7,200 nt of DNA from Nitrospinaceae bacterium (GCA_029261435.1 JAJDBI010000229.1:1-7200), one strand, 5' to 3'; counted from the first letter of the stretch, positions 1 to 4,960 are shown. The notes: generated by a model from the letters alone, not told the origin. Program-made: numbers and translations.

Positions 1-38
1 ACTTGAATGGAATTGATGACTGGGTCGCAAAGGACTGA
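1..38 (+). CDS. 3' end of an upstream gene (partial)
   Basis: An open frame runs from the window edge to a TGA at 36-38; its last residues read LNGIDDWVAKD. The stop lies 2 bases before the msrP ATG at 41, and the msrP ribosome site (AAAGGA, 29-34) sits inside it, the usual layout of adjacent genes in one operon. Eleven codons are too few to name a family. The tail is hydrophilic, so it does not look like the end of the membrane protein MsrQ. Being open over so short a stretch is weak evidence in itself; the call rests mainly on the spacing. Confidence 0.35.
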   Translation, partial: LNGIDDWVAKD

Positions 39-40
39 TC

Positions 41-1009
41 ATGCCTCATATTCACTTAAGGAAGGATTGGCAAATCGCAGATAATCTGGCTACTCCAGAA
101 TCGGCCTATATGCGCAGGCGGGAATTTCTCAAGGGGACAACACTGACCACCGCCGCCACCGTTGGAGTGCTTTATGGTTGCGGCCCTTCTTCTCCCCCCA
201 ATGTTTTACCTGAAGTGAAATGGAATGAGTTGGAAAAATCCATCTACCCCGCTAAAAGAAATCCGACCTACAAATTGGACCGACCCATAACTACTGAAAA
301 AGTCGCCGCCACCTATAATAATTTTTATGAATTTGGAACCGACAAAATCGACCCGGTTCATTACGCGCAAAAGCTGAACACCCGCCCCTGGGCTGTGCAA
401 GTTGGTGGATTGGTCAACAATCCCACGACGTTCGACATGGACGACCTGCTAAAAACCATGCCCATGGAAGAGCGTGTATTAAGGCTGCGTTGTGTAGAAG
501 CCTGGGCTATGGCCATTCCCTGGACCGGGTTCTCCTTGAGTGAACTTCTCAAACAGGTCGAACCTAAACCAGAAGCCACTCATGTCAGGCTGGAAACTTT
601 TTACCAGCCCTTCACCGCCCAGGGTCAACTGGCATTCTGGGAACCGTGGCCTTATGTAGAAGGACTAACGATAAAAGAAGCCATGAATGAACTGGCCTTT
701 TTAGCCACCGGCATTTACGGGCACCCGCTGCCAAAACAGCATGGCGCACCCATCCGCCTGGTGGTGCCCTGGAAATACGGATTTAAAAATATAAAATCCA
801 TTGTAAAAATCGAGCTGATCAACTATCGTCCGGCAACGTTCTGGAACACATTGCAAGGACTGGAATACGATTTCACCGCCAACGTCGACCCGGCAATTCC
901 ACACCCGCGCTGGCCTCAAACCCAGGAAAAAATGATCGACACTGGAGACATCCACCCCACCCTTCCCTATAATGGTTATGGGGATTTTGTAGCCCACTTA
1001 TATTCATGA
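41..1009 (+). CDS. msrP: Protein-methionine-sulfoxide reductase catalytic subunit MsrP (YedY)
   Basis: MsrP is a periplasmic molybdopterin enzyme that reduces methionine sulfoxide in oxidised envelope proteins; electrons normally come from the quinone pool through the heme membrane protein MsrQ. The 322-residue product is close to the E. coli length (about 334). A twin-arginine signal (RRREFLKG, residues 25-32) precedes a hydrophobic stretch. Family landmarks follow in order: YNNFYEFGTDK (92-102), RLRCVEAWAMAIPW (148-161) with Cys151 as the expected molybdenum ligand, PYVEGL (204-209), GAPIRLVVPWKYGFKNIKSI (235-254), HPRW (288-291) and NGY near the C-terminus. The start is supported by AAAGGA at 29-34, six bases upstream. 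Oddity: the signal ends in LYGC (44-47), a near-lipobox, so the protein may be a Tat lipoprotein. The next gene is a BamE-like protein, not msrQ; a partner could lie upstream, outside the window. Confidence 0.95.
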   Translation: MPHIHLRKDWQIADNLATPESAYMRRREFLKGTTLTTAATVGVLYGCGPSSPPNVLPEVKWNELEKSIYPAKRNPTYKLDRPITTEKVAATYNNFYEFGTDKIDPVHYAQKLNTRPWAVQVGGLVNNPTTFDMDDLLKTMPMEERVLRLRCVEAWAMAIPWTGFSLSELLKQVEPKPEATHVRLETFYQPFTAQGQLAFWEPWPYVEGLTIKEAMNELAFLATGIYGHPLPKQHGAPIRLVVPWKYGFKNIKSIVKIELINYRPATFWNTLQGLEYDFTANVDPAIPHPRWPQTQEKMIDTGDIHPTLPYNGYGDFVAHLYS

Positions 1010-1013
1010 GGAG
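1008..1013 (+). promoter_or_regulatory. Ribosome binding site deciding a GTG start
   Basis: GAGGAG lies seven bases before GTG at 1021. An in-frame ATG at 1006 overlaps the msrP stop (ATGA) but would place this strong site inside the gene and has no comparable site of its own nearby. The site overlaps the msrP stop codon, which suits translational coupling. Confidence 0.6.
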
Positions 1014-1020
1014 TCTTCCT

Positions 1021-1347
1021 GTGCTTCAAGTAAAAGCAATAACTTTTGTCATTATCACCCTGTTCCTTTCCCCTGTATGGGCAAACGAAGAAGCAGGAAA
1101 AGCTCAAACCAAAAAACATATCTACACAGTTATTGAGTTCGAGTCCACGTTCATGAACCGAAAAAAAGAAAAAGTCCTGAAAGTTCTCGGCGAACCAGAT
1201 AAGAGGTGGGAGCATCGAGACAAAGAAGTCTGGACATACCACTCTATCATCAGAGAACAGGATAAAATCTGGCATCAAAGTATCATGTTTGATTTTGGTC
1301 GTGTCAACATGATGTGGGGCGACCCCTCAGACGAAGTGAAGCAGTGA
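1021..1347 (+). CDS. Small secreted SmpA/BamE-like protein
   Basis: The product is 108 residues from the preferred GTG start (113 if ATG 1006 is used). Residues 1-21 form a signal peptide (hydrophobic core ITFVIITLFL, cleavage near VWA/NEE). The mature part contains EKVLKVLGEPDKRWEHRD followed by KEVWTYH, which matches the 'lGxPd...evWxY' pattern of SmpA/OmlA (BamE-like) domains: small periplasmic or outer-membrane proteins, some of which act in outer-membrane protein assembly. There is no lipobox Cys, so unlike BamE it is probably soluble in the periplasm. It is coupled to msrP by the GAGGAG site over the msrP stop and likely shares its transcript. Whether it helps envelope protein repair is inference. 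The assignment rests on one short motif, so the family call is moderate although the gene itself looks real. Confidence 0.7.
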   Translation: MLQVKAITFVIITLFLSPVWANEEAGKAQTKKHIYTVIEFESTFMNRKKEKVLKVLGEPDKRWEHRDKEVWTYHSIIREQDKIWHQSIMFDFGRVNMMWGDPSDEVKQ

Positions 1348-1385
1348 TCGGGTATTGACCGATGGGGATTAGCAGTTAAATGTTA

Positions 1386-1417
1386 TGCGACCTCTCACGC
1401 CATTTGTAGAAGTCGCA
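1386..1417 (+). terminator. Imperfect hairpin downstream of the msrP operon
   Basis: TGCGACCTCT (1386-1395) pairs with AGAAGTCGCA (1408-1417) with one internal C/A mismatch and a 12-base loop. It lies about 40 bases after the BamE-like gene's stop, where transcription would be expected to end, but no T-run follows. It may be a factor-dependent terminator or 3'-end stabiliser, or chance. Apart from this hairpin and the palindrome at 1506-1518, nothing recognisable was seen between 1348 and 1525. Confidence 0.25.
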
Positions 1418-1505
1418 ACCCAAAGCGAACATATATTGTTGAGACAAAAAGAATAAAGTTTCGCAGAGTAATAAGTGTTTGCTATGGAAACAGAACTGGC
1501 ACGAA

Positions 1506-1518
1506 GATAATCATTATC
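1506..1518. promoter_or_regulatory. Fur-box-like palindrome
   Basis: GATAATCATTATC is a perfect 13-bp palindrome identical to the right 13 bases of the 19-bp Fur consensus (GATAATGATAATCATTATC); over the full 19 positions (1500-1518) 15 match. It ends 7 bases before the AAAGGA ribosome site of the downstream lipoprotein gene, so a bound repressor could block expression of that gene. No clear -35/-10 pair was found around it. Iron control is inference from the match. Confidence 0.4.
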
Positions 1519-1538
1519 AAAAATAAAAGGATTACACT

Positions 1539-2210
1539 ATGACCGTTACTTATAAATCAGGTATCGTAATACTAATATTTACTTTTCTGGTTGCCTTCAC
1601 CGCATGCGGACCCACGAGTAAAAGAGTAGAAAGTTATTCGATGCCAGATCATCTCATTGGGCTTGAACGAGATGAAAGTCAAGATCCAACACTTGTTTAT
1701 AAAAGACCAGGGGCACCGACACTTGCTGCATATAACCGGTTTATCATTGATCCTGTGCAAATAAAATACAGTGATCCAGAAATGAAGGAACTCGATCCCG
1801 AAGAATTAGGAAAAATGCAGCAATATCTCCGAAGCGCAATTATCAAAGAACTCAGAGATGGCGGATATAAAGTCGGGACTCGATCCGAGACCAATACTTT
1901 AAGAATCTCTTTGAGAATATCAAATCTCAAAGCGTCAGGTACGGGTGGTGCCACTAACCTTGCCGGAATCGCTGCTGGAGTGGCAATGAAGGTACCAATG
2001 ATATTTGCAATAAATGTTGGGGAGGTGACTGTTGAAGCTGTATTTCGTGAAGCACTCACCAACCGTATTGATGCAGTCGTAATTGATCACTCAAAGGGAA
2101 GTCGTATGTTTAAGAAAAAACCGTGGTCAACGTGGGCAGATGTAGAAGGAGCATTTGATAATTGGGCAGAGGGAATCCGTGAATCAATCGACAAGGCACA
2201 TGGTCGATAG
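1539..2210 (+). CDS. DUF3313-type outer-membrane lipoprotein
   Basis: This 223-residue protein of unknown function has a lipoprotein signal: hydrophobic residues 9-20 and lipobox FTAC with Cys23. The pattern YKRPGAPTLAAYNRFIIDPV (54-73) followed by 'I.YSDPE', a helical segment with PEELGKMQQYLRSAIIKEL (88-106), a beta-rich core (TLRISLRISNLKAS, 120-133; GEVTVEAVFREALTNRIDAVV, 161-181) and a C-terminal W-rich helix (DNWAEGIRESI) fits DUF3313 lipoproteins as I know them, where an 'iDPv' strand opens the domain. The start is supported by AAAGGA at 1526-1531, seven bases before ATG. The gene stands alone: about 190 bp separate it from the BamE-like gene and about 440 bp from the next intact gene. 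The Fur-box-like palindrome upstream suggests possible iron regulation. The biochemical role of the family is not known to me. Confidence 0.75.
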   Translation: MTVTYKSGIVILIFTFLVAFTACGPTSKRVESYSMPDHLIGLERDESQDPTLVYKRPGAPTLAAYNRFIIDPVQIKYSDPEMKELDPEELGKMQQYLRSAIIKELRDGGYKVGTRSETNTLRISLRISNLKASGTGGATNLAGIAAGVAMKVPMIFAINVGEVTVEAVFREALTNRIDAVVIDHSKGSRMFKKKPWSTWADVEGAFDNWAEGIRESIDKAHGR

Positions 2211-2421
2211 AGAGATCGAACCACCAACCTGGGTCCAACCATATACTAATGATCTATTGAATGCTCGCCTTTGGCCGATTGTGGCCTAACAAACTATGGA
2301 ATTGCTAACGATTTGCCCCTCACCCAGCGGACAACGTTTCCCTGTATTCAAAGAAAGACTTTTTAACAAACCCAGGCAACTCATTTCTCGCAAAACAAAG
2401 CCTTTGCCAGTTGGCCCCCGC

Positions 2422-2511
2422 CTAGCGGTTGGAGAATTGTTCAATTTGAGCACCCATGAACCCGGAGATTTCACCTCCGCTTTCTGCGGCGATGATGAGA
2501 ATATATAATCC
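2422..2511 (-). pseudogene. Truncated copy of the 3' end of the gene at 4575-4910
   Basis: Read on the minus strand, this stretch encodes ILIIAAESGGEISGFMGAQ then IEQFSNR and a TAG (2422-2424). The intact membrane protein at 4575-4910 ends with ILIIAAGSGGAIAGFMGAQ then IEQFFTTGR. Over the 24 residues compared, 20 are identical, and at base level 2437-2504 matches 4611-4678 at 56 of 68 positions by hand count. Similarity stops near 2509 and an in-frame TGA lies at 2512-2514, so the N-terminal three quarters are missing. Two of the four changes put Glu into what was a glycine/alanine-rich membrane helix, as expected for an unconstrained relic. Both copies point the same way, making a direct repeat about 2.1 kb apart. 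Confidence 0.7.
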
Positions 2512-2548
2512 TCAGGAGAGGTAAAGCAGTGATCCATAGCTTTAACTT

Positions 2549-2571
2549 AAGAAAGAAATTGTTTCTTTTTT
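2549..2571 (+). terminator. AT-rich hairpin with T-run
   Basis: AAAGAAA (2552-2558) and TTTCTTT (2562-2568) form a perfect 7-bp stem with loop TTG. It can extend by a G-T and two A-T pairs to 2549/2571, but that uses up most of the T-run. The stem has only one G-C pair, so termination would be weak. It lies about 340 bp after the DUF3313 stop and may instead be a chance A/T-rich palindrome in the leader of the His-rich gene. Confidence 0.25.
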
Positions 2572-2649
2572 GCTTTTATATTGCGAATACTTAAGCTTCC
2601 CCAAAAAAAACCTTTTGTTTTTGTGCCTTTCTTGTATTAAAGTTTGGTT

Positions 2650-3060
2650 ATGCGAAGATTGATAGCAATATTTCTGGTGTGTTGGGTGACTATTCTGGTT
2701 ACCTCGGGCTCGGTTGCGGCCATGTCTCACGATCACCACACTTCACACCATTCCATTTCGCCATTCGACAAAAGCAAAGAACTCCCTCACCATTGCGCGC
2801 TTAAGGGTCATTCGATCAATAATCCCTGCCCTCATTTACTTAGGGACTCAAAACCCGCAAACTCCATTGCTATTGCCACTGATTGCGGAGGAACACCCTA
2901 CGAGAAACAAACTGTTCCTCAGGGCGCAAATAAACAAAAGGTTTTTCTTGATACAGGGAAAATCCACCCTCTGCTCACCCGACACAGTCTTAGCATTTTC
3001 GCCAGCGATTATTCGCTACTTCTACACACTCCCTTGTTTCATCCACCCAGATTCATCTAA
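2650..3060 (+). CDS. Small secreted His/Cys-rich protein, possible metal binder
   Basis: The product has 136 residues. Residues 1-24 are a signal peptide (MRR, hydrophobic IAIFLVCWVTILV, cleavage near VAA/MSH). The mature N-terminus is strikingly rich in histidine: SHDHHTSHH (26-34), HHCALKGH (47-54) and NPCPH (58-62), with Cys at 49, 60 and 79. Such clusters commonly bind copper, zinc, nickel or heme iron, so a periplasmic metal-binding or metal-sensing role is plausible but inferred. I do not recognise a named family. The C-terminal half (SIFASDYSLLLHTPLFHPPRFI) is low in charge and may be a short structural tail. ATG 2650 is chosen because the signal peptide starts there; an in-frame TTG at 2644 adds two residues. 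No clear Shine-Dalgarno is seen, which lowers confidence. The DsrE-like gene follows after 140 bp with a structured spacer. Confidence 0.6.
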   Translation: MRRLIAIFLVCWVTILVTSGSVAAMSHDHHTSHHSISPFDKSKELPHHCALKGHSINNPCPHLLRDSKPANSIAIATDCGGTPYEKQTVPQGANKQKVFLDTGKIHPLLTRHSLSIFASDYSLLLHTPLFHPPRFI

Positions 3061-3089
3061 TCCTTTTCCTAAACATTTAAATCAGTCGA

Positions 3090-3128
3090 TTTCCAATTTT
3101 AACGGTTCCTAAGCGAACCCATTGGAAA
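3090..3128 (+). other. Two-tier inverted repeat between the His-rich and DsrE-like genes
   Basis: Outer arms TTTCCAAT (3090-3097) and ATTGGAAA (3121-3128) are perfect 8-bp complements; inside them GGTTC (3104-3108) pairs with GAACC (3115-3119) around a 6-base loop. No T-run follows, so it is not a standard intrinsic terminator. It could be a structured 5' leader of the DsrE/P460 transcript, a 3'-end stabiliser of the His-rich mRNA, or a protein-binding palindrome. Confidence 0.4.
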
Positions 3129-3142
3129 GATGCGTCGAAGAA

Positions 3143-3158
3143 CCCTTAACCACAAGGG
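3143..3158 (+). other. Small hairpin next to the two-tier inverted repeat
   Basis: CCCTT (3143-3147) and AAGGG (3154-3158) pair around the loop AACCAC, 15 bases after the larger inverted repeat and about 30 bases before the ribosome site of the DsrE-like gene. Alone it would be unremarkable; the tandem arrangement is the reason to note it. Confidence 0.25.
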
Positions 3159-3200
3159 AAGTCTTGACGTGCAGAAAACTTGTTTGATCAAGGAGATAAA

Positions 3201-3629
3201 ATGAATACCAGGTATTTATATCTATCAATATTGATGTTTTCTTTATTGCTTGTATTTGGAGTGTCCATGTCAACAGCGGCTATCCAGTCCGGCGCTGAAA
3301 TGGCAAAAATCACTCCCGCAAAACCTCAGGAGGTTCTATATCGGGTAAGTAGTACTGATTTGGAGAGTCTTAAAAACTCATTAGCCCAGATCAATCTGCA
3401 TATGCGAGAAGGAGCGGGAAAGGCTAAACCAGAGATTAAAATTGTAATCCATGGCAGTGGAGCCAAGTTCTTTTATGAAGAAGGCATGGACTCTGAACTT
3501 AAATATATGGTGGATTGGTTTTTAGCCGAAAACGTTAAATTTGGATTATGCAAAATCTGCCAGGAAACTTTTGACATCAACATGAATGCTCTTCCAAAAG
3601 GATTTGTGAAGGTAGAAAACCAGCAATGA
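3201..3629 (+). CDS. Exported DsrE-like (DsrE/F family) protein
   Basis: The product has 142 residues. A signal peptide or membrane anchor spans 1-27 (MNTRYLYLSI, then a hydrophobic run to STAA). The rest resembles small DsrE/DsrF-fold proteins: KIVIHGSGAKFF (80-91) as the central strand and loop, a helix (SELKYMVDWFLAE), then NVKFGLCKIC (111-120), where DsrE-type proteins carry a conserved Cys, and a final strand GFVKVE. Here the site is a CxxC pair (Cys117, Cys120), suggesting thiol, persulfide or metal chemistry. DsrE relatives act in sulfur relay, usually in the cytoplasm; an exported version is less typical and its substrate is unknown. ATG 3201 is favoured over a TTG at 3180 because AAGGAG (3190-3195) lies five bases upstream. 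The cytochrome P460 gene follows after 48 bp with no obvious terminator between, so the two are probably co-transcribed. Confidence 0.75.
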   Translation: MNTRYLYLSILMFSLLLVFGVSMSTAAIQSGAEMAKITPAKPQEVLYRVSSTDLESLKNSLAQINLHMREGAGKAKPEIKIVIHGSGAKFFYEEGMDSELKYMVDWFLAENVKFGLCKICQETFDINMNALPKGFVKVENQQ

Positions 3630-3677
3630 ACAATATTCACTATTTTATTCAATCATAAAATTTAAAGGAGCAAACAA

Positions 3678-4217
3678 ATGATAAACAAAAGATTCTTCAC
3701 AATAGTTGCAGCTTTAGTTTTAGGTATCATGGTCAACACCAACTTCGCATTTTCGGAATCAAACCCTAAGGATGGTGGGCTTTCCTTCCCTGCGGATTAC
3801 AATAATTTCCCTGTATTTCTAAAAGAGATACAGAAAAAGAATGCTGTGCGCGATCTCTATGTGAACAAGAAAGGTTCGATGACTGAAAAAGGGAAAGCTT
3901 TCCCGGACGGAACACAATTGGTGATGGCAATATTTTCTGTGAAAACAGATGCGAAGGGAGCCCCGGCAAAAGGAAGTGATGGAAACCTTGTCAAAGATAA
4001 ACTGGCAAAAGTTTATTTAATGGAAAAGGGAAGCGGTTGGGGAGCAAACGTACCAAAGGATTTAAAAAATGGAGATTGGATTTTCTCTGCTTTTTCAGCA
4101 GATGGTAAACCGATTAAAGTAGATTACAACAAGTGTAGAAATTGTCATTTGCCTCTGGGAAAAAGCAAAGATTTTGTTCATCGCTATGATGAGTATTTCA
4201 ATAAAAGAGGACATTAA
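3678..4217 (+). CDS. Cytochrome P460 family heme c protein
   Basis: The 179-residue product has a signal peptide (1-26, cleavage near AFS/ES). It then shows the order typical of cytochrome P460 domains: FPADYNNFPVF (38-48), KGKAFPDGTQLVMAIF (71-86), KVYLMEKGSGWGANVP (111-126), NGDWIFSAFSADGKP (131-145), and a C-terminal heme c site CRNCH (153-157) with His157 as axial ligand. Characterised P460 enzymes are periplasmic and oxidise hydroxylamine (with NO) in ammonia oxidisers, using a Lys-heme cross-link; the related cytochromes c'-beta bind NO without the cross-link. Which type this is cannot be told by eye, because the cross-linking Lys could not be placed among the many lysines in 53-74. AAAGGAG (3664-3670) lies seven bases before ATG. 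It probably forms an operon with the DsrE-like gene, followed by a possible terminator at 4234-4285. A role in NO or hydroxylamine handling is inference from the family. Confidence 0.88.
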   Translation: MINKRFFTIVAALVLGIMVNTNFAFSESNPKDGGLSFPADYNNFPVFLKEIQKKNAVRDLYVNKKGSMTEKGKAFPDGTQLVMAIFSVKTDAKGAPAKGSDGNLVKDKLAKVYLMEKGSGWGANVPKDLKNGDWIFSAFSADGKPIKVDYNKCRNCHLPLGKSKDFVHRYDEYFNKRGH

Positions 4218-4233
4218 TCAATAGTCAGCACAC

Positions 4234-4285
4234 GAAGGAAGAGAGAGGTTTCACAGATGCCTCTATCGAACTTCTTCATTTTTTT
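4234..4285 (+). terminator. Imperfect hairpin with T-run after the P460 gene
   Basis: AGAGG (4244-4248) pairs with CCTCT (4260-4264). An outer GAAGGAAG (4234-4241) can pair with CTTCTTC (4271-4277), leaving bulges between the tiers. Seven T residues (4279-4285) follow directly. It begins 17 bases after the P460 stop codon. The bulged stem makes it weaker than a textbook terminator, so some transcripts may read through into the small lipoprotein gene. Confidence 0.4.
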
Positions 4286-4304
4286 AATAATTATTACTTT
4301 TATT

Positions 4305-4311
4305 AGGGAGG
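4305..4311 (+). promoter_or_regulatory. Ribosome binding site of the small lipoprotein gene
   Basis: AGGGAGG lies five bases before ATG 4317, a strong site. It fixes the start there rather than at an in-frame ATG at 4257, which falls inside the hairpin after the P460 gene and would put a non-signal hydrophobic stretch in front of the lipoprotein signal. Confidence 0.65.
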
Positions 4312-4316
4312 TTTTG

Positions 4317-4481
4317 ATGAAACTAAAACTATTGGTCCTGGGTTTATTGGTGCTTTTTACTTTCGGCTGTTCTGGAATGCAGACCCAAAATTCTGGAGGA
4401 GCTACAGGGAGTGGGAAAATACTTACCAAGGAAAAACTCAAATCACTTGGGATTGAAGAGTCCAAAGGTACTGATTATTGA
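4317..4481 (+). CDS. Small lipoprotein, 54 residues
   Basis: MKLKLLVLGLLVLF followed by TFGC (Cys18) is a lipoprotein signal peptide, with a slightly unusual Phe at -2. Only 37 residues would remain after processing: a flexible Ser/Gly/Gln linker (CSGMQTQNSGGATGSGK) and a charged helix-like tail (ILTKEKLKSLGIEESKGTDY). The strong ribosome site and the clear signal make it a real gene despite its size. No family is recognised. It may be a small outer-membrane-anchored accessory of the P460/DsrE cluster, or an independent envelope peptide. A strong hairpin (4509-4555) lies 27 bases after its stop, so it is the last gene of the plus-strand block. Confidence 0.7.
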   Translation: MKLKLLVLGLLVLFTFGCSGMQTQNSGGATGSGKILTKEKLKSLGIEESKGTDY

Positions 4482-4508
4482 TGTTTTTTTATTAGTAACA
4501 AAATGGTG

Positions 4509-4555
4509 TGGGAAACCGGCTCTTTATCTCTAATCTGGTAAGAGCCGGTTTCCCA
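4509..4555. terminator. Strong hairpin between convergent genes
   Basis: A perfect 16-bp stem, TGGGAAACCGGCTCTT (4509-4524) with AAGAGCCGGTTTCCCA (4540-4555), encloses a 15-base loop. It sits between the stop of the + strand lipoprotein (4481) and the stop of the - strand membrane protein (4575), where a bidirectional terminator is expected. No strong T-run follows on either strand: the + strand seven-T run (4484-4490) comes before the stem, not after it. Confidence 0.6.
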
Positions 4556-4574
4556 GACTTATCTGCCCAACGGA

Positions 4575-4910
4575 CTATTTCTCATCGCCTTGACGTCCAG
4601 TGGTGAAGAACTGTTCTATTTGCGCGCCCATGAACCCGGCTATAGCACCACCGCTTCCTGCAGCGATGATGAGGATATCCTGATCACCTGTGCGATATCC
4701 AAAGAACGCGCCGATTAAAACACCCAGACAGACGATAAACATATAGCGACGGCCCCCGATCCAACCAACAAATCCACCCACGACCATCCCCAATATTCCA
4801 GCAATGGTCATTAGTAATGGACTGTGTATCACATAGCCCATAGCCAGCCCGGTGGCACCCATCAACACCATCCCCATATAAATTTCATTTTTGCCGTGCG
4901 ACTTGGGCAT
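4575..4910 (-). CDS. Small glycine-rich membrane protein with four predicted helices
   Basis: The product has 111 residues and nearly all of it is hydrophobic. Likely membrane helices are 10-28, 32-52, 56-72 and 78-98, with short charged loops (GGRRY, YRTGDQD) and a charged C-terminus (TTGRQGDEK). Many glycines are spaced as GxxxG-like motifs (GMVVGG, GVLIG, GSGGAIAGFMG), typical of tightly packed helices. I recognise no family and assign no function. The start ATG has AAGG five bases upstream on the minus strand. It faces the propeller gene across 50 bp (divergent) and converges on the lipoprotein gene. Its last quarter is duplicated as a decayed fragment at 2422-2511, which shows that this gene or a paralogue was once also present there. 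Confidence 0.75.
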   Translation of the reverse strand: MPKSHGKNEIYMGMVLMGATGLAMGYVIHSPLLMTIAGILGMVVGGFVGWIGGRRYMFIVCLGVLIGAFFGYRTGDQDILIIAAGSGGAIAGFMGAQIEQFFTTGRQGDEK

Positions 4911-4917
4911 ACTAACC

Positions 4918-4948
4918 TTGATAGAATCGTTACGAAATCAATTATGCT
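4918..4948 (+). promoter_or_regulatory. Weak promoter candidate for the propeller gene
   Basis: In the 50-bp divergent spacer, TTGATA (4918-4923, 5 of 6 to the -35 consensus) is followed after 19 bases by TATGCT (4943-4948, 4 of 6 to the -10 consensus). Transcription would begin only a few bases before ATG 4961, and no Shine-Dalgarno is visible there, so the mRNA would be nearly leaderless. The spacing is longer than ideal. Confidence 0.2.
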
Positions 4949-4960
4949 AAAGTTGTTGCT

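Larger units (their letters stand above)
2211..2649. other. 440-bp region without an intact gene
   Basis: Between the DUF3313 gene and the His-rich gene no frame on either strand shows a credible start, ribosome site and protein-like composition. It holds a decayed gene fragment on the minus strand (2422-2511) and an AT-rich hairpin (2549-2571). Bases 2211-2421 contain a weak GGCC/GGCC inverted pair near 2270-2288 and nothing else recognised. Bases 2572-2649 are T-rich and probably contain the promoter of the His-rich gene, but no convincing -35/-10 pair could be picked out. Confidence 0.6.

Noticed and set aside
2283..2289. GCCTAAC resembling an integron attC core box (RYYYAAC)
   Set aside because: No matching GTTRRRY box at the right distance and no cassette structure or integrase nearby; a 7-base match is expected by chance.
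2296..2508. Plus-strand open frame of 70 codons
   Set aside because: It runs antisense to the gene relic, has no ribosome site and shows no protein-like pattern.
2286..2537. Minus-strand open frame of 83 codons over the relic
   Set aside because: It is in a different frame from the recognisable remnant; the protein similarity is only in the frame ending at 2422, so the longer open frame is accidental.
2714..3112. Plus-strand open frame overlapping the His-rich gene
   Set aside because: It has no signal peptide or ribosome site and its composition looks random; the frame starting at 2650 has a clear signal peptide and clustered His/Cys.
3164..3192. TTGACG as a -35 element upstream of the DsrE-like gene
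   Set aside because: No acceptable -10 hexamer is found at 16-18 bases downstream.
3180..3200. TTG at 3180 as the start of the DsrE-like gene
   Set aside because: It would place the AAGGAG ribosome site inside the gene and add charged residues before the signal peptide; ATG 3201 is well placed.
3636..3661. TTCACT...TAAAAT as a promoter between the DsrE-like and P460 genes
   Set aside because: The spacing is only 14 bases; co-transcription from upstream is the simpler reading.
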